A DNA stretch of 60,000 nucleotides, taken from Owenia fusiformis. Its lineage: Eukaryota; Annelida; Polychaeta; Sabellida; Oweniidae. The notes under the pieces were generated by a model that did no database searches, was not told where the DNA came from, and was given only the letters and a program-made list of their open reading frames with translations. The stretch spans positions 10,175,730 through 10,235,729 of the forward strand of contig CAIIXF020000007.1 of assembly GCA_903813345.2 (NCBI GenBank), written 5' to 3'. A program made the translations under genes and the position numbers. Shown here in pieces: positions 45,851 through 58,002 of this stretch. The number at the start of each line of letters is the position of its first letter. Position 1 is the first letter of the stretch.

Positions 45851-48800
45851 TTAGCGTCCCTTAAGTGGAAGCACATTCTCTTTCCAATTTCTTATTTTTC
45901 CATCAGGCCGACTTTCACCGTAACGCCTCATATTCATATTTCCTGTAGGTGAATAATTGCACACAACAAATGTACCTCCATTATATGTACTCAGTCCACA
46001 TCCAACCTCTTTGGTATTTTTCCAAACAACCTAGTGGCAAAGGAGAAACAATTCTTAGTCATGTTAGTACAGATGTAGAGTGTCATCATCCGATTGATAA
46101 ACATAAGATCTTAATATAGATAAGGTACTAGTGTAACAAAGGTTTCAGTACGAATGGGTAATCCAACTTAAACCCCACATTGACTCTTATAAAAGGTAAA
46201 TGACCCATGATCCAATTTTAGGAAAATTTGATTTCTTTTGTATTTGCTACTAGGTGAATAGGGAATAATTAATTACCAAGTGTCAATTCTTTAAAAACAA
46301 TAAAAAACAATGCAGTCTTCTTTGTTACAGCAGTATATTCTTTAAAATAAACTACAGTTCATTCTATTGTGTTGCTAACTAAGTGGGGTTTAATTTAAAT
46401 AAAATATGAATAACTCAAATGACATCGTTTTTAAAAAGAAAAAAATTATTGTCACGTCAGTCACATGAACATCATGGTGAAACTTAGATATTGGGAGGTA
46501 TATCCTGAGGGATATATTTATATCTCCCCGAGGGACCGAAGGTACAAGAGGAGATATAAATGTTTCCCGATGGATATACCCTATATTCAAAACCGACCGT
46601 GCATAACTGGTGTATCTCATACTTGAGTGGATTGGAGGTAGATAGAACATTTTCAAATGATATGACAGGCCTACTGAAAAAGCACAAGTTATATTTAACA
46701 TTTTCGTAATATTCCTTTACTTCAATACAACGAAATTGTAACATTTAAACTTTTAAACTTTAAAATTTTAAACTTTTAAAAGTTAAAACTTTTAAAATTT
46801 TTAGATTTTATAAACTTTTGAAAAATTCCCGGGAGCGGGATTGATAAATTATATCTGCCCGCATTTGGTCTGGAGCGGGACATATACAATATATCCTGCC
46901 CGCTCCTCAGATATGAAATATATTCCCGGATGATATCTACCTCAAACCCACCCAAGTATGAGATACACAGTAATATGTAGTGTCACATCACATCGTAGTC
47001 CACGCGTATAGCTCAGCGGTAGAGCACATGTTCCCCAGATGCGAGTAGAAATAATCTTGATTTACGTCATTAAAAATTAAAAATTCAGTCAAAGTAATAT
47101 CATATTTGAAATTTACATGTAAAATTACATCTAGAAATGTGGTTTTAAAAAGTATTTATCAACTTTGAAAAATTAATTATCTTTAAAAATGTGACTTCTA
47201 GCTCTGGGAGATTCCCCATAAATCCCATGCTATAAAATCACAAAAAATGAAATATCTTTTCTTTTAGTGGACAGATAATATTTTGCTTTACTGGACATAT
47301 TTTCATTAGTATCAGACACATAAATAGATTAGATTATATGAAAATTGAGCCACTTAAATTGATAATATTCAAGTTTAAGGGAACTTTCTTATATACCTGC
47401 CATGTTAATTGACCCGAATCAACCACCTGGTGGTGAAACTGGTAACTACCTACTCGCATTTGGGTAAATTACGCATAGGTCCTGGATTCGATCCCCGGTT
47501 CAGGCACTTTGCTTGTTGCGTAAAGTACTTCAGTGTGTTTGACTGAGTGGTCCACGGCTCATAAAAAGGCTGTGGTGTGTACTTGTATGCCTTTGCATAA
47601 GTGCACATGAAAAACACAGGACTCCTCCAAGAAGGGGTTTCTGGGTCTGTCTTTCCGGATTATTTGCATAAATTACGACCATACATATATACGGGATATA
47701 CCCAAGAGGTATTTCTAATGGTCACCTTCATTGGTGGTAAACAAAATACAATACTATAAGTTATTGAATGATTTGAAGTGCAATACAGGATATACTATGG
47801 CGGATACGGGGGGGGGGGGCATGGGGCCCGCCCCCCCCCCCCCTAAGGTTGGCCCAGAAAAAAAAGTTGGGCCCAAAAAGATTTTAGGCCAAAAAAGGCC
47901 CTGACCTAAATTTTGGCCCCCCCCCCGGTTGGTTCCTGGATCCGCCACTGATATATTCTACGCGAGAAATTCTGAATTGGAACGAGACGAAGTCGAGTGC
48001 CAATACAGAATATCGAGACAGAATATATCATGTATTGCACTTTAAATCATTCAATAACGTTTATATCTTGTGATCCTCTATTGCTACGGGGACAATCTCA
48101 GTAGCAATACAGATTGGTACAGCACAAGAATTGACCAATCAGAAGGCTTCATTTTACAGATCATACAATAAAATGCCATGACTGTATTCATGCCTTCTAT
48201 AAACTGTGAACAAAGTCAATGCTTCAGCTGGGTTATATTCGAGATCAAATCCCTGGCTCTGTACTAAGTGTTTCGTCCAGTGCACTCATTGGTCAGTGAA
48301 AGAACTTAGCAAAATTCAGTGATTACTACGTTATATGGATATCCGTCGTGATTTTTTTGTTTCTGGGCAATATAGAATTAATTTCAATAATTTAAATTTA
48401 GTAGATATGCGTGAAACCAATAAAATAGGCCGAAATGTCAATACTTAAGTCGGGGTCAGGAGGTAAGTAAACAAATTGGAACAGCCAAACGCTCAACCGG
48501 AAGTAGAAATGAAAATGTGGAAATGAACATCGAAATTGACGATTTTGCAATATTCTGGTGAGTCTTCATGTTCGAATCGTAATATAGACCTCAGAGCAGG
48601 GCTACTTGTTTCGAATACACCCCTTAGGTCTAGGCACAAAAACTTTCGAGCCCCTCACTCCCTTCGGTCGTTCGGGGTACAGAAAACGTTTGTGCGTAGA
48701 CCTACATGGGGGGGGGGGGGGGCAAAATTTAGGTCAGGGCCTTTTTTGGCCTAAAATCTTTTTGGGCCCAACTTTTTTGTATTCAAAACTAGTAGCCCTG

Positions 48801-51800
48801 CTCTTCGGTCTATATTTCTAAAATACATCACATGTACATCATGTCACCAAATAGTATATATTGTTACATCAGTCACATGGATATCCTATATACAGTAAGT
48901 CAGTAACATGTATGTTCACATCAGTTACGATGTATGTTCACATCACTACCCCTTTCCAATAAAGCACTTTTAGCGTTTTTTCATAATTCCAGCAAGTGTG
49001 AATAAGGTATGAGGTTCCATATCCATCCGCCAAAAGGTATGACCCCTATATAGTCCATTTAAAAACCTGTGGTATTGTTCTAAATAACGCCATAGTTGGC
49101 TTCTAGGGTACCTAGTATGCCACTATTTGGTATCAAAATGAAGAGGAGGAGTTCAACTTTCATTTGAATTACGAAAATAGCGATGTATGTCAAAAATAGT
49201 TCCGACGTGAGCATGTCTACTACGCGTTTGCTCGTCATATCAGAATTGAGGAAGTGGTGGCAAACGCGAGTTACAATAAATGGACGCTGATATCTCAAAA
49301 AGTAACCTGACTCCCTATAATATGATGTAGATCAATCGAACCCCTATATGAACAGGTACATTTTGATATATAACACTATGGGGGGTAAGCGTTTTATAGT
49401 TGGTCACGAACGCCATATGTGCAAAGTATTGTTATGAATTTTCGAATTTGGTGTTGGATTACGGTACTCATACCATAACGGGTTCCAATTACTTTTAAAA
49501 CTTAAGCATCTTCTTTACCTCACCTAATTCTACAGCTGATTAGGTTTTGGACATATTTGCTCAATCATCACTGTTCACAGCTGGATGACTCTATATATAG
49601 AATTAATTTCAATAATTTAAATTTAGTAGATATGCGTGAAACCAATAAAATAGGCCGAAATGTCAATACTTAAGTCGGGGTCAGGAGGTAAGTAAACAAA
49701 TTGGAACAGCCAAACGCTCAACCGGAAGTAGAAATGAAAATGTGGAAATGAACATCGAAATTGACGATTTTGCAATATTCTGGTGAGTCTTCATGTTCGA
49801 ATCGTAATATAGACCTCAGAGCAGGGCTACTTGTTTCGAATACACCCCTTAGGTCTAGGCACAAAAACTTTCGAGCCCCTCACTCCCTTCGGTCGTTCGG
49901 GGTACAGAAAACGTTTGTGCGTAGACCTACATGGGGGGGGGGGCCAAAATTTAGGTCAGGGCCTTTTTTGGCCTAAAATCTTTTTGGGCCCAACTTTTTT
50001 GTATTCAAAACTAGTAGCCCTGCTCTTCGGTCTATATTTCTAAAATACATCACATGTACATCATGTCACCAAATAGTATATATTGTTACATCAGTCACAT
50101 GGATATCCTATATACAGTAAGTCAGTAACATGTATGTTCACATCAGTTACGATGTATGTTCACATCACTACCCCTTTCCAATAAAGCACTTTTAGCGTTT
50201 TTTCATAATTCCAGCAAGTGTGAATAACGGGTTCCAATTACTTTTAAAACTTAAGCATCTTCTTTACCTCACCTAATTCTACAGCTGATTAGGTTTTGGA
50301 CATATTTGCTCAATCATCACTGTTCACAGCTGGATGACTCTAACTGCAGGTAGTATTATTCAAGATGGTGGCCAAAATTCTTTCGACAAACTTCCGATTT
50401 CAGCTAAATTAAGTTGAATCTTGGTAACTCTTCTGAAGAAAAGTCAGCGGACGAAAATACTTTGTGTCATAATAATAATAAGGTGTTTTCCAAACCAAAT
50501 CAAGTTTTGCTTGACCAGGTGTAAAAGGGTAGGAGGTCCTATCAAATTGTGGCCCTACTCTCCATTGATTTATATGGTGACCTAAATACAACTCTTTCCC
50601 TAATTATCTTATACTCAATCAGGGCCAATAAGGGCCGTTAAGAAAGGGGACCATAATCCCTCATTTCTTTCACACCGGGGATCGAATCCTGGACCTATTG
50701 TACTGCCTGTGTCGCTCTTAATAGTAGTTAATAGTTATATGCGATAATTTTGAAAAAATCACCAAAAACTAATTTCTTCGTTTTTATTGTCGGTTATCTT
50801 TGTATTTTCTGTCGTAAAATCTTGTAAGTCTTGTGTAACGTTTCCAGGTGAACCGTTTTGACGAATCGGTTAAACATTTCAGGAAGGATTTTTTGAATGC
50901 AGGTCTCAAGCCGACTAGATTTTGAGCAATGCTTATTCTTGATTTTTTCTTCCTTAAATCCTGTCTTTAAAGTCTTGTCTACGCGTTTTCAAGTAAATCG
51001 TTTGGCGGATCAATTTTAATTGAATGTATCAGTTCAGGAATAAATGTCCAACTGTTTATTCAAACATAATACATACTTGTGTGAAGTGCAAAGTGGATTC
51101 ATCTGGGTTAGTGGATTCGGTCGTACTATAAGAATAGTACTGTTTTTCGTTATACCTGAAAGAATAGTTTAAGAAAACCATGACAAGTGCTATCAGCAAG
51201 CCATGTGTTCCCAAGGTCAAAGTAGGTCCAAGGGGAATATTTTCGCACTTTTTCCAGAATAAGCATCAGTCACTTGTTTTGGTATACCCAGTGTGATGTT
51301 TGTGAAGAAAACAATAGCAGAGGTGAGAGGTTTCTTTGAATTTTAACGTCTTACATAGCATCACACTGGCGGATCTGGGGGGGGGGGGGCTGGGGTCCCC
51401 GGCACCCCCCTTGGGTGGCCTCAGAAAAAAATTGGGCCCAAAAAATTTGGACCAAAAAGGCTTTAAGAACCAAAAATGTGGGCCTTTTTGGTCATTACTG
51501 GGCCTTTTAGACCTTATTTTTTAATTCCAGGCCAGATTTTGAAGAAAATGGGCCTCAAAATGTCAAAATTTGGGCCCACTTTTGGGTTTTAGGGGCCCAA
51601 AATTTTTTTCCGTGCTGAAATTTGGGCCCCCTGGCCCCCTTGTTGGTTCCCAGATCCGCCATCATGTGCCGACAACTTCGTATTGGAGTGTAAAATCACT
51701 TATATCATTTATGCGCTTCCTGTAATCTATGTACATCACACAAACTCCCCCCACCGCAATAATAATATTCACATGAATTGTGTGGACTGGTTATAATACA

Positions 51801-53302
51801 AATGAGTCTAAATCTATACACGCGAATTCAACTTTAAAATGAAAAGTGATAAAATGAAGCTCAGCCCCAATGGCTGAGGGGGGGGGGCATCCCCCGAGCT
51901 TTGCCTCGTCGCTCGACATTTTGAAAATTTGACTCGTCGCTATTTTTAATTAATAGCCTCGTCACTCATTTAAAAACTTGACTCGTTCCTAATTTCAATT
52001 TTTCTAAAATAAGTTTACAACGTTGCTTTACTTTACTTTTGCTTTTGCTTTACACTCACTTTCCACTGCTATGGATGTAAATAAGTTAAAATTGAGAAGA
52101 AGGGTTTCGTTTTATGATGCATTAAATGCATTACGATCGTCTAATGTAAGGAATAACTTCAATGTTATTTACTGCTCAAAATCTGATGATTTTGCCTCAG
52201 GATTTTATATATTATTTGCCTCGCACCATGTAAATATCTGCCTTAATTTTCAACGTTTCTACATATTAATGAAGTTGCATAAAAATTGTCTAAACGTAAA
52301 AATACTATAATGCGATTATTTTCAGAAGCACAGACAATTTATCAAGCAACAAAACGTGTAAACACTATTACAAGACAATTCCACGTCATTAATTTTAACA
52401 CGTCTAAAACGTTAACCGTACGATTCATAATAGTTAATCTTGTTATTATGAGACATGTCCATGTCGTTATATTGTCACTTCCCCATCGTTAACTCCACTT
52501 TCTACATTTACAATAAAAATAACACAAAATGCAGATTTAGTACATATTTCTGGAATTTTTGGTATATAATTGCGATTACTATGAAGTATGATAGAATCTT
52601 AGTTTATATTCAATTATAGATGAATTAATGCACCCATATGCCTTTATTTATGGATCTCTCAACTAGCTGTCTCAAGTCATAAAATAAAGCCGGATTGCAA
52701 AAATGTTAATTTCATGAATTTGAGCTATTTTGCTTTCAGGTCTGCTTTTGATTTTTCGAAATGATTTTTGTTGATCGGGGCAGTCTTACAACATATCGAT
52801 GGAGAAGTCCTGCCTTTACTATCGATTGTATAAATATGATCGATCCCTTAATAGCCTTTGCGCAAATTCAACCAAGCGCATATTCAATATTTTTGACATT
52901 CCGTCATACTTTAAATAACCCTATTCAACTTTAATTTGGGGTTTTCGAAATTTAAAAGTTGAAGTTGCAGTATAAGTTCGGCTGAAAACGTACACCGAAA
53001 CCTCTTTATTGATGTGAATACTTTTGCATCTACAGTCAGTGGAATATCTGTCCTTAATTGAAATTTGAAACAATGTCCTTACCAAAAATCGACGACAGGG
53101 CCGCATGGATGATCTTTATCAGGTTTACCCGACCAATATATATTTTGACCAGGTCCGCTATGTTTCATGAAACCGATAGTAGTCAAGTAATTCGCCCACT
53201 CTTGTGCCGACTTTGCCAAGTCATCACTGTACGTTAGATCAGGTGTATCTTGGTGCATTCTTCGAAACTTATTGTGTGCAGCCAGACAGCTTTCCCCTAA
53301 CA
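45851..53302 (-). CDS. CAP-superfamily protein, GAPR-1/GLIPR2-like (5' exon not found)
   Basis: Three exons on the minus strand join in frame: 53302-53083, 51155-51077 and 46030-45851 (stop 45853-45851). They read LAAHNKFRRMHQDTPDLTYS, AQEWANYL and GQNIYWS, then (W)YNEKQYYSYS and LHFTQ, then VVWKNTKEVGCGLSTYNGGT, VVCNYSPTGN and a C-terminus ENVLPLKGR. The HFTQ-VVWK join is the CAP signature across the second intron. The C-terminus recalls GAPR-1 (ENVLPPKK-like), so an intracellular membrane-associated form is more likely than a secreted one. The coding start and any signal peptide lie upstream of 53303 and were not found. The last exon follows a 5-kb intron packed with mobile elements. Frame continuity over both joins makes the model strong although the exons are far apart. 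Confidence 0.85.
46497..46580. repeat. Short foldback element
   Basis: GGTATATCCTGAGGGATATA on the left pairs with ATAAATGTTTCCCGATGGAT and ATACC on the right around a loop containing GAGGGACCGAAGGTACA. It lies in the CAP intron. Confidence 0.45.
46609..46972. mobile_element. ~360-bp inverted-repeat element (MITE)
   Basis: TGTATCTCATACTTGAGTGG and GGAGGTAGAT at the left recur inverted as ATCTACCTCAAACC and CCCAAGTATGAGATACACA at the right. The interior includes an AT-rich AAACTTTTAAAA-type simple repeat (46742-46820) and paired GGGAGCGGGA / TATCCTGCCCGCTCC blocks. No ORF. Confidence 0.6.
47003..47540 (+). repeat. tRNA-derived SINE split by an inserted inverted-repeat element
   Basis: The head GCGTATAGCTCAGCGGTAGA (47003-47025) is a typical tRNA A-box/D-arm. 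The matching B-box GGATTCGATCCCCGGTTC (about 47485) lies some 460 bp later instead of about 35. The intervening piece (about 47036-47462) has inverted ends CCAGATGCGAGTAG and CTACTCGCATTTGGG. The simplest reading is a SINE interrupted by a MITE-like insertion. It is not a functional tRNA gene. Confidence 0.5.
47755..48066. mobile_element. ~310-bp MITE carrying a nested TGGCGGATC element
   Basis: TTATTGAATGATTTGAAGTG at the left is inverted at the right as CACTTTAAATCATTCAATAA, with CAATAC and GATATA extending the match. Inside, at 47798-47947, is a second element with its own ends TGGCGGATAC and GGATCCGCCA enclosing G-, C- and A-homopolymers. Element-in-element nesting within the CAP intron. 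Confidence 0.65.
48370..49594 (+). repeat. Tandem duplication, unit 1 (with MITE insertion)
   Basis: It starts at ATATAGAATTAATTTC and runs to GCTGGATGACTCT. It is the same sequence as 49595-50343 except for a 473-bp insertion and a three-base-different G-run. It contains a poly-G block with CAAAATTTAGGTCAGGGCC, a fragment of the TGGCGGATC family. Confidence 0.85.
49006..49474. mobile_element. 469-bp MITE with ATAA duplication and a sequenced empty site
   Basis: Perfect 8-bp ends GGTATGAG/CTCATACC with further similarity inward. ATAA flanks both sides. The second tandem unit shows the unfilled target GTGTGAATAACGGGTTCC at about 50217-50234, proving that 469 bp plus a 4-bp duplication were inserted. 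No ORF. Confidence 0.88.
49595..50343 (+). repeat. Tandem duplication, unit 2 (empty MITE site)
   Basis: 749 bp, nearly identical to unit 1 without the insertion. The unit junction is at CTCTATATATAG; the outer end is GACTCTAACTGCAGG. High identity implies a recent duplication, older than the MITE insertion in unit 1. Confidence 0.85.
50655..50735 (-). repeat. tRNA-derived SINE fragment
   Basis: On the minus strand it reads AATAGGTCCAGGATTCGATC followed by CCCGGTG, a B-box of the same type as that at 47485. No A-box at normal spacing, so a relic. Confidence 0.4.
51367..51661. mobile_element. TGGCGGATC-type inverted-repeat element with poly-G and GGGCC interior
   Basis: Ends TGGCGGATCTGGG and (inverted) CCCAGATCCGCCA. 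The interior is a run of G, then repeated TTGGGCCCAAAA-like palindromes. Related copies: 47798-47947 and fragments near 48707-48780 and 49932-50000. Confidence 0.65.
51662..53082. other. CAP intron, no gene seen
   Basis: It contains four copies of a CTCGTCGCT-like word spaced about 25-30 bp apart (51905-51985) and short AT-rich frames with no recognisable product. Confidence 0.4.
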
Positions 53303-53380
53303 CTAAAACAAAAAAGATTTACTGAGGATCCAAATTCCACGTTTTTATAAGTGTACTGAACTGAGTACAAACTACATGTA

Positions 53381-54690
53381 CAGGGCGTTCAGTAAGTAAA
53401 GCTAATTTTGCGTTCAAACTTTTATTTTTTGTCATTTATCTTTCAAATTTTCAGTGAAGAAGCATTTGACATTTTTCTAACTACCCTGAAAAATTAAATA
53501 AGATATGCTGAATAATAGCAAAACAATGATTGTCATAGTAACGTGAATACGGGTTCTGCGGAGCAATTTCTTACTTTAATAAAAATGTTATAATGCAATG
53601 AAATTGATTAAGATTAATGCTGCATATGTCTTTGTTTGCTATGGTTGAAAGTAACGACAAACATAACAACATACACAAATATGATGGAATGATCCAGAAT
53701 GATCCATCAGACACTGCTCCATGACATCATCAGAATCATGGCTGCCAGGATTGCCAATGGAAGCAAAATGAACAATGAAATGAAACAACAATTGAGAAGT
53801 AGCATCACATACAATGTGTTGCTAGGGAAATCCAAGCAGGATACCATTAGGGATATCCAAAAAGCATATGGGGACAGTGTGCCTAAGTACACAATCTACA
53901 AATGGTATCAGAAATTCCAAAAGGGGAGAAAAACAACAAGTGATGAGCCAAGGTCAGGGAGGCCAAAGCTTCTAACCAAAGAGGCTAACATGAATCATTT
54001 GAGGCAATTGTTAGATGAAGACCGCAGTATAACTGTAAGGGAACTCTCAGAACTAACCAATATCAGTCTAGGATGGGTACATTATCTGATTAACAATTCT
54101 CTAAATATGTCCTTGGTGTCTGCGAAATGGGTACCAAAGAATCTGACCGACGAGCAGCGTAGAAATCGCCTGGAAGATTCAGTTGCATTCTTGCGCCGTT
54201 ACAAAGATGAGGGAGAGGACTTTCTAAACAATCTTCTCACTTGTGATGAAACTTTTGTTCGATACTTTGAGCCAAATAGTACAAGACAGAACAGTGCGTG
54301 GCGAACAAAGAACTCTCCAACACCCGTGGGGATCGTTGCAAAGCTAGCTCTTGGAGCATCAGCGGGGAAAGTCATGTTTATCATTTTTATAGACATCGAA
54401 GGTCCATTGTTGGCTCATGCCGTGCCAGAAGGGCAGACTGTTAACAAGGAATATTATGCCATGGTAATTACATTTTATGAAATATATCTTTCTAATAATT
54501 AGCTTGGTTTGAGTACTAGGTCTACCTCTGAAATAATACAAAGAAAACATTTTAACTTAAACATCAAATGATCAAATTCACATTTCATTTTCAGCTGCTG
54601 CGGCGCCATCTTGTGAATGCGATTCGCAAGAAGAGGCCCCATAGGACTCTCAACTCCTACATATTCTGTATTTTTCTCATTTCTACATGA
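53381..54690 (+). pseudogene. Mariner-family transposase, 3'-truncated, with an apparent 131-bp intron
   Basis: The left end CAGGGCGTTCAGTAAGTAAA follows a TA (53379-53380), as in mariner terminal repeats; no matching right end was found. The transposase starts at or near 53699: TIYKWYQKFQKGR, PRSGRPKLL, a second helix-turn-helix with SLGWVHYLINNSLNMS, WVPKNLTDEQ, first catalytic Asp in LTCDETFVRYFEP and second in FIDIEGPLLAHAVPEGQ. At NKEYYAM (54463) a GTAATT donor begins. An acceptor TTTTCAG at 54594 resumes with LLRRHLVNAIRKKRPHR, the expected continuation, then the frame runs into unrelated sequence and stops at 54688. The third catalytic Asp is missing, so it is inactive. Confidence 0.8.
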
Positions 54691-55131
54691 ATTCAAATTA
54701 TTGTTCATATTGTAAATTTGTTATGATAAACAGAAATTTGATGGATGTTCAGAGTTTTTTTCTTTCTTTGAGTGAATTTGGTAAACAGACAAATTGGTTG
54801 TTAGGGCCTTATATGGAAGTGTGATCTGAATATTGGGCTTTATTAATGACCCTTGCCTAAAATGTAAGGTATCAAATAGTCATGTTTCTTTCAAGATAAT
54901 GATTTTGGGAGAGGGAAATTAAATTTTGTATATAATTACTTTTCTATCATAAAATTATTCGTGCATGGTTTGATATCAGTAATGATATAAACTATATTTA
55001 GACCTGTCACATATTACATATTATATTATAGCAATTACGATTTGAAAATTTCTCAGGAGCTAGAAATTCACTATTGCCTATGATCACTAATACACTTTTG
55101 GTTCTACGTGGTGGTGAGTTGTGGATGAACT
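54691..55131. other. Spacer between mariner and LINE
   Basis: AT-rich DNA; probably includes the 5' untranslated part of the following LINE. No ORF1-like product recognised. Confidence 0.4.
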
Positions 55132-58002
55132 TTGTGTATATATCCTCTTATGGTTGAGTCAAATGCTGATGTATGGAAGGAATTGCCATTTTTTGATGTA
55201 ATTGATGAAAATCAATTTCTTGAAATTGTCCCCCGTGGAAATTTGATGGAAATGTTTGAAAATAGAATCTTCAATCCAACATTAGAAAACTTAACAATTG
55301 CTGAAGAAGCAAATACTTTATTCAATGACAATGTGAATGAAGGGATTTTAAATTGCAATTATAGAACATTAAATCAACTTGAATCAATATTAGATACAAA
55401 TGCAAATCATGATTTCTCTATAATTCACTTCAACACTCGTAGCCTTCCCAGTAAAGTAAATGATATTAGATTATTTTTTGCTCAAATGGCTAAAAATTTA
55501 CCGAAAGTGATTGTCTTATCTAAAACATGGCTGCAAGATGGTACGGAAAGTATATACAATCCACTATTTTCAAATTACAATGCTTTTTATCGTTCTAAGA
55601 AAGACACACAAGGTGGTGGTGTAGCTATTTTTACCTTAAAAAATATTAATGTCAAGTCAAGATCAGATCTAAAGTTTGATGATGTTAATTGTGATTTCTT
55701 ATCAGTAGAAATATTAAATAATTCTTCAAAAAACATTTTAATTACTGCCATTTATAAACCACCACAAATAGACATAAATGAATTCAATATCAACTTAAAG
55801 GCTTTCATGTCTAAAGTAGACGAGTCTAAGAAGTTATCAGTTTTGGCTGGGGATTTCAACATTGACCTTTTTAAGCATGAATTACATGACCCCACTAAAG
55901 ACTTCTTGAACTTGCTTTATTCATTTAACCACCATCCCCTTATTTACCGTCCTACTAGAGTAACATCCCACTCTGCTACACTAATTGATAATATTTTTAC
56001 TAATATAAATAACATAAAGCATGGTGATGTAATAATTATGGACATATCTGATCATTTTCCTGTATTTGCATGAACTAGTACTGTATTGAGGAAGTCCACA
56101 AGCAAAGAAATTTCATATAGAATTTTTGATAAGCGGAGTATTGAAAATTTCAAACAAAAGTTGAGTGTTTTAAACTGGGATATTTTGCAAACTACCGATG
56201 ATGTAAATGATTGCTTCGAAATATTTTCAGATATTTTTCAAAACATATACAATGAATCTTTTCCTCTCAAATTAAAGAACTTTTTGTTGATACTTCTAAG
56301 CCATGGATTACAAATGGAATTATCACATCAGCCAAGCAAAAAAATAATCTTTATCGTAAATTTATGAAGACCCCTAGTGAAGAAAATGAAAGAAACTATA
56401 AAATATATAAAGCAAGGTTCAGAGCTATTTTGAGAGCTGTAGAAAAAACCCACTATCAGAATCAATTTGAAACTGCATCTGGAAATATTAAACACACCTG
56501 GAATATTATCTCCGACATTTTAAATAGAAAACAACTTCATACAGTGGTTCAAAACGAATTTCTGGTCGATGGTATTGCACTAAATGATAAAAAGTTGATT
56601 GCCAATAAATTCAACTCATTCTTTTCTTCACTTGGATTAAAATGAAGTTCTAAAATTCCATAGTCAAACAGAACACCAAATGAATATATTAGTAATATGG
56701 GACATTTTGAAAATAGATTTCACTTTACACCAGTTGATGAAACAGAATTGTCATTATTAATACAAACTTTGAAAGATAAGGCAGCATCTCTTGATAATAT
56801 TAAACCGATTATTGTAAAACATGCAAAAAATGAACTTATACAGCCTTTACTTTTGATATTCAATAAATCCTTTCAACAGGGAATTTTCCCGGATAAACTC
56901 AAAATAGCTAAGGTAACACCAATTTTCAAAAAAGGTCAAAAAGACAATTTCTCAAACTATAGACCAATTTCAGTCTTGCCAGTTTTTTCTAAACTTCTAG
57001 AAAAACTTATTAACTTTATGGTCTTTGTAATTTTATCACAGAAAATGAAATATTATATATACATCAGTATGGCTTTCAGAAAAATGTCTCTACCTTTATG
57101 GCAATCTTAACTTTTGTTGAAAACATACGATATGCGCTGGAGAACAATGAATATTCGCTTGGTGTTTTTTAGACTTGTCTAAAGCCTTTGACACTATTAA
57201 TCATAAAATCCTTCTAGATAAATTAAATTTTTATGGAATTCAAGGGTCTGAACTATCTCTTTTTAAATCATATCTAAAAGATCGAAAGCAAATTGTATCA
57301 TATAACAATATTGACTCTGATTTACAAAGTATGCGGTGTGCCCCAGGGCTCAGTCCTTGGGCCGACATTATTCATATTACATGTAAATGACAAGTTTAAG
57401 GTTTCCAATATTCTTAAAAGTGTAATATTTGCTGACGACACTAATTTGTTGGCCTCAGATAAAGATTTGAAATCACTAATAGAAAAGGTTAATAATGAAC
57501 TTGATCTTATGGACGATTGGTTCAAAGCAAATAAATTGTCAATAAACTATTCTAAAACAAAATTTATCTTGTTCAATAAACAGAAACGACACATCTCCAG
57601 AGATATTAAAATTGATATGTCCGGGAAACAAATTGAAAGAGTAAAATCTATCAATTTTTTAGGTGTCATTGTTGATGAACATATTACCTGGAAAGAACAT
57701 ATTAAATATATAGAAGCAAAAATATCCAGAACAATTGGTCTCTTATATAAGATTCGCCACCTATTGAATAAAACAAGTCTTTTGGCAATCTATAATTCCC
57801 TGATATACTCACATATAAATTACTGTAATTTAATCTGGGGTGGCCATAGCAATGCTCATACAAATGAGCTGCATTCCCTACTTCTATTTCAAAAGAGATT
57901 CCTTCGAATATTAGACAACCAGCCAAGAATGGCACATTCAGCACCTCTCTTTAAGATTCAATTCAATTATTTATTTCATAATTCTTATATAATATACACT
58001 AT
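55132..58002 (+). pseudogene. Damaged non-LTR retrotransposon (endonuclease + reverse transcriptase)
   Basis: The endonuclease part reads FSIIHFNTRSLPSKVND, GGGVAIF, ITAIYKPPQ, LAGDFNIDLF and SDHFPVFA. After an in-frame TGA at 56071 the pol frame continues through at least four frameshifts (near 56280, 57020, 57165, 57340) and stops near 56643 and 56658. RT landmarks survive: KVTPIFKKGQ, NYRPISVLP, SKAFDTINHK, VPQGSVLGPT and FADDTNLLAS. The endonuclease position usually occupied by SETW reads SKTW, losing the catalytic Glu. The C-terminal domain breaks off around 57998 where the opposite LINE begins. A jockey/CR1-like clade is likely. Confidence 0.88.

Noticed and set aside
47003-47048. tRNA gene
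   Set aside because: Only the D-arm half is tRNA-like; no T-arm at the right distance and no acceptor stem pairing.
52023-52492. Two short plus-strand frames
   Set aside because: They lie inside the CAP intron, are AT-rich, overlap one another and resemble nothing known.
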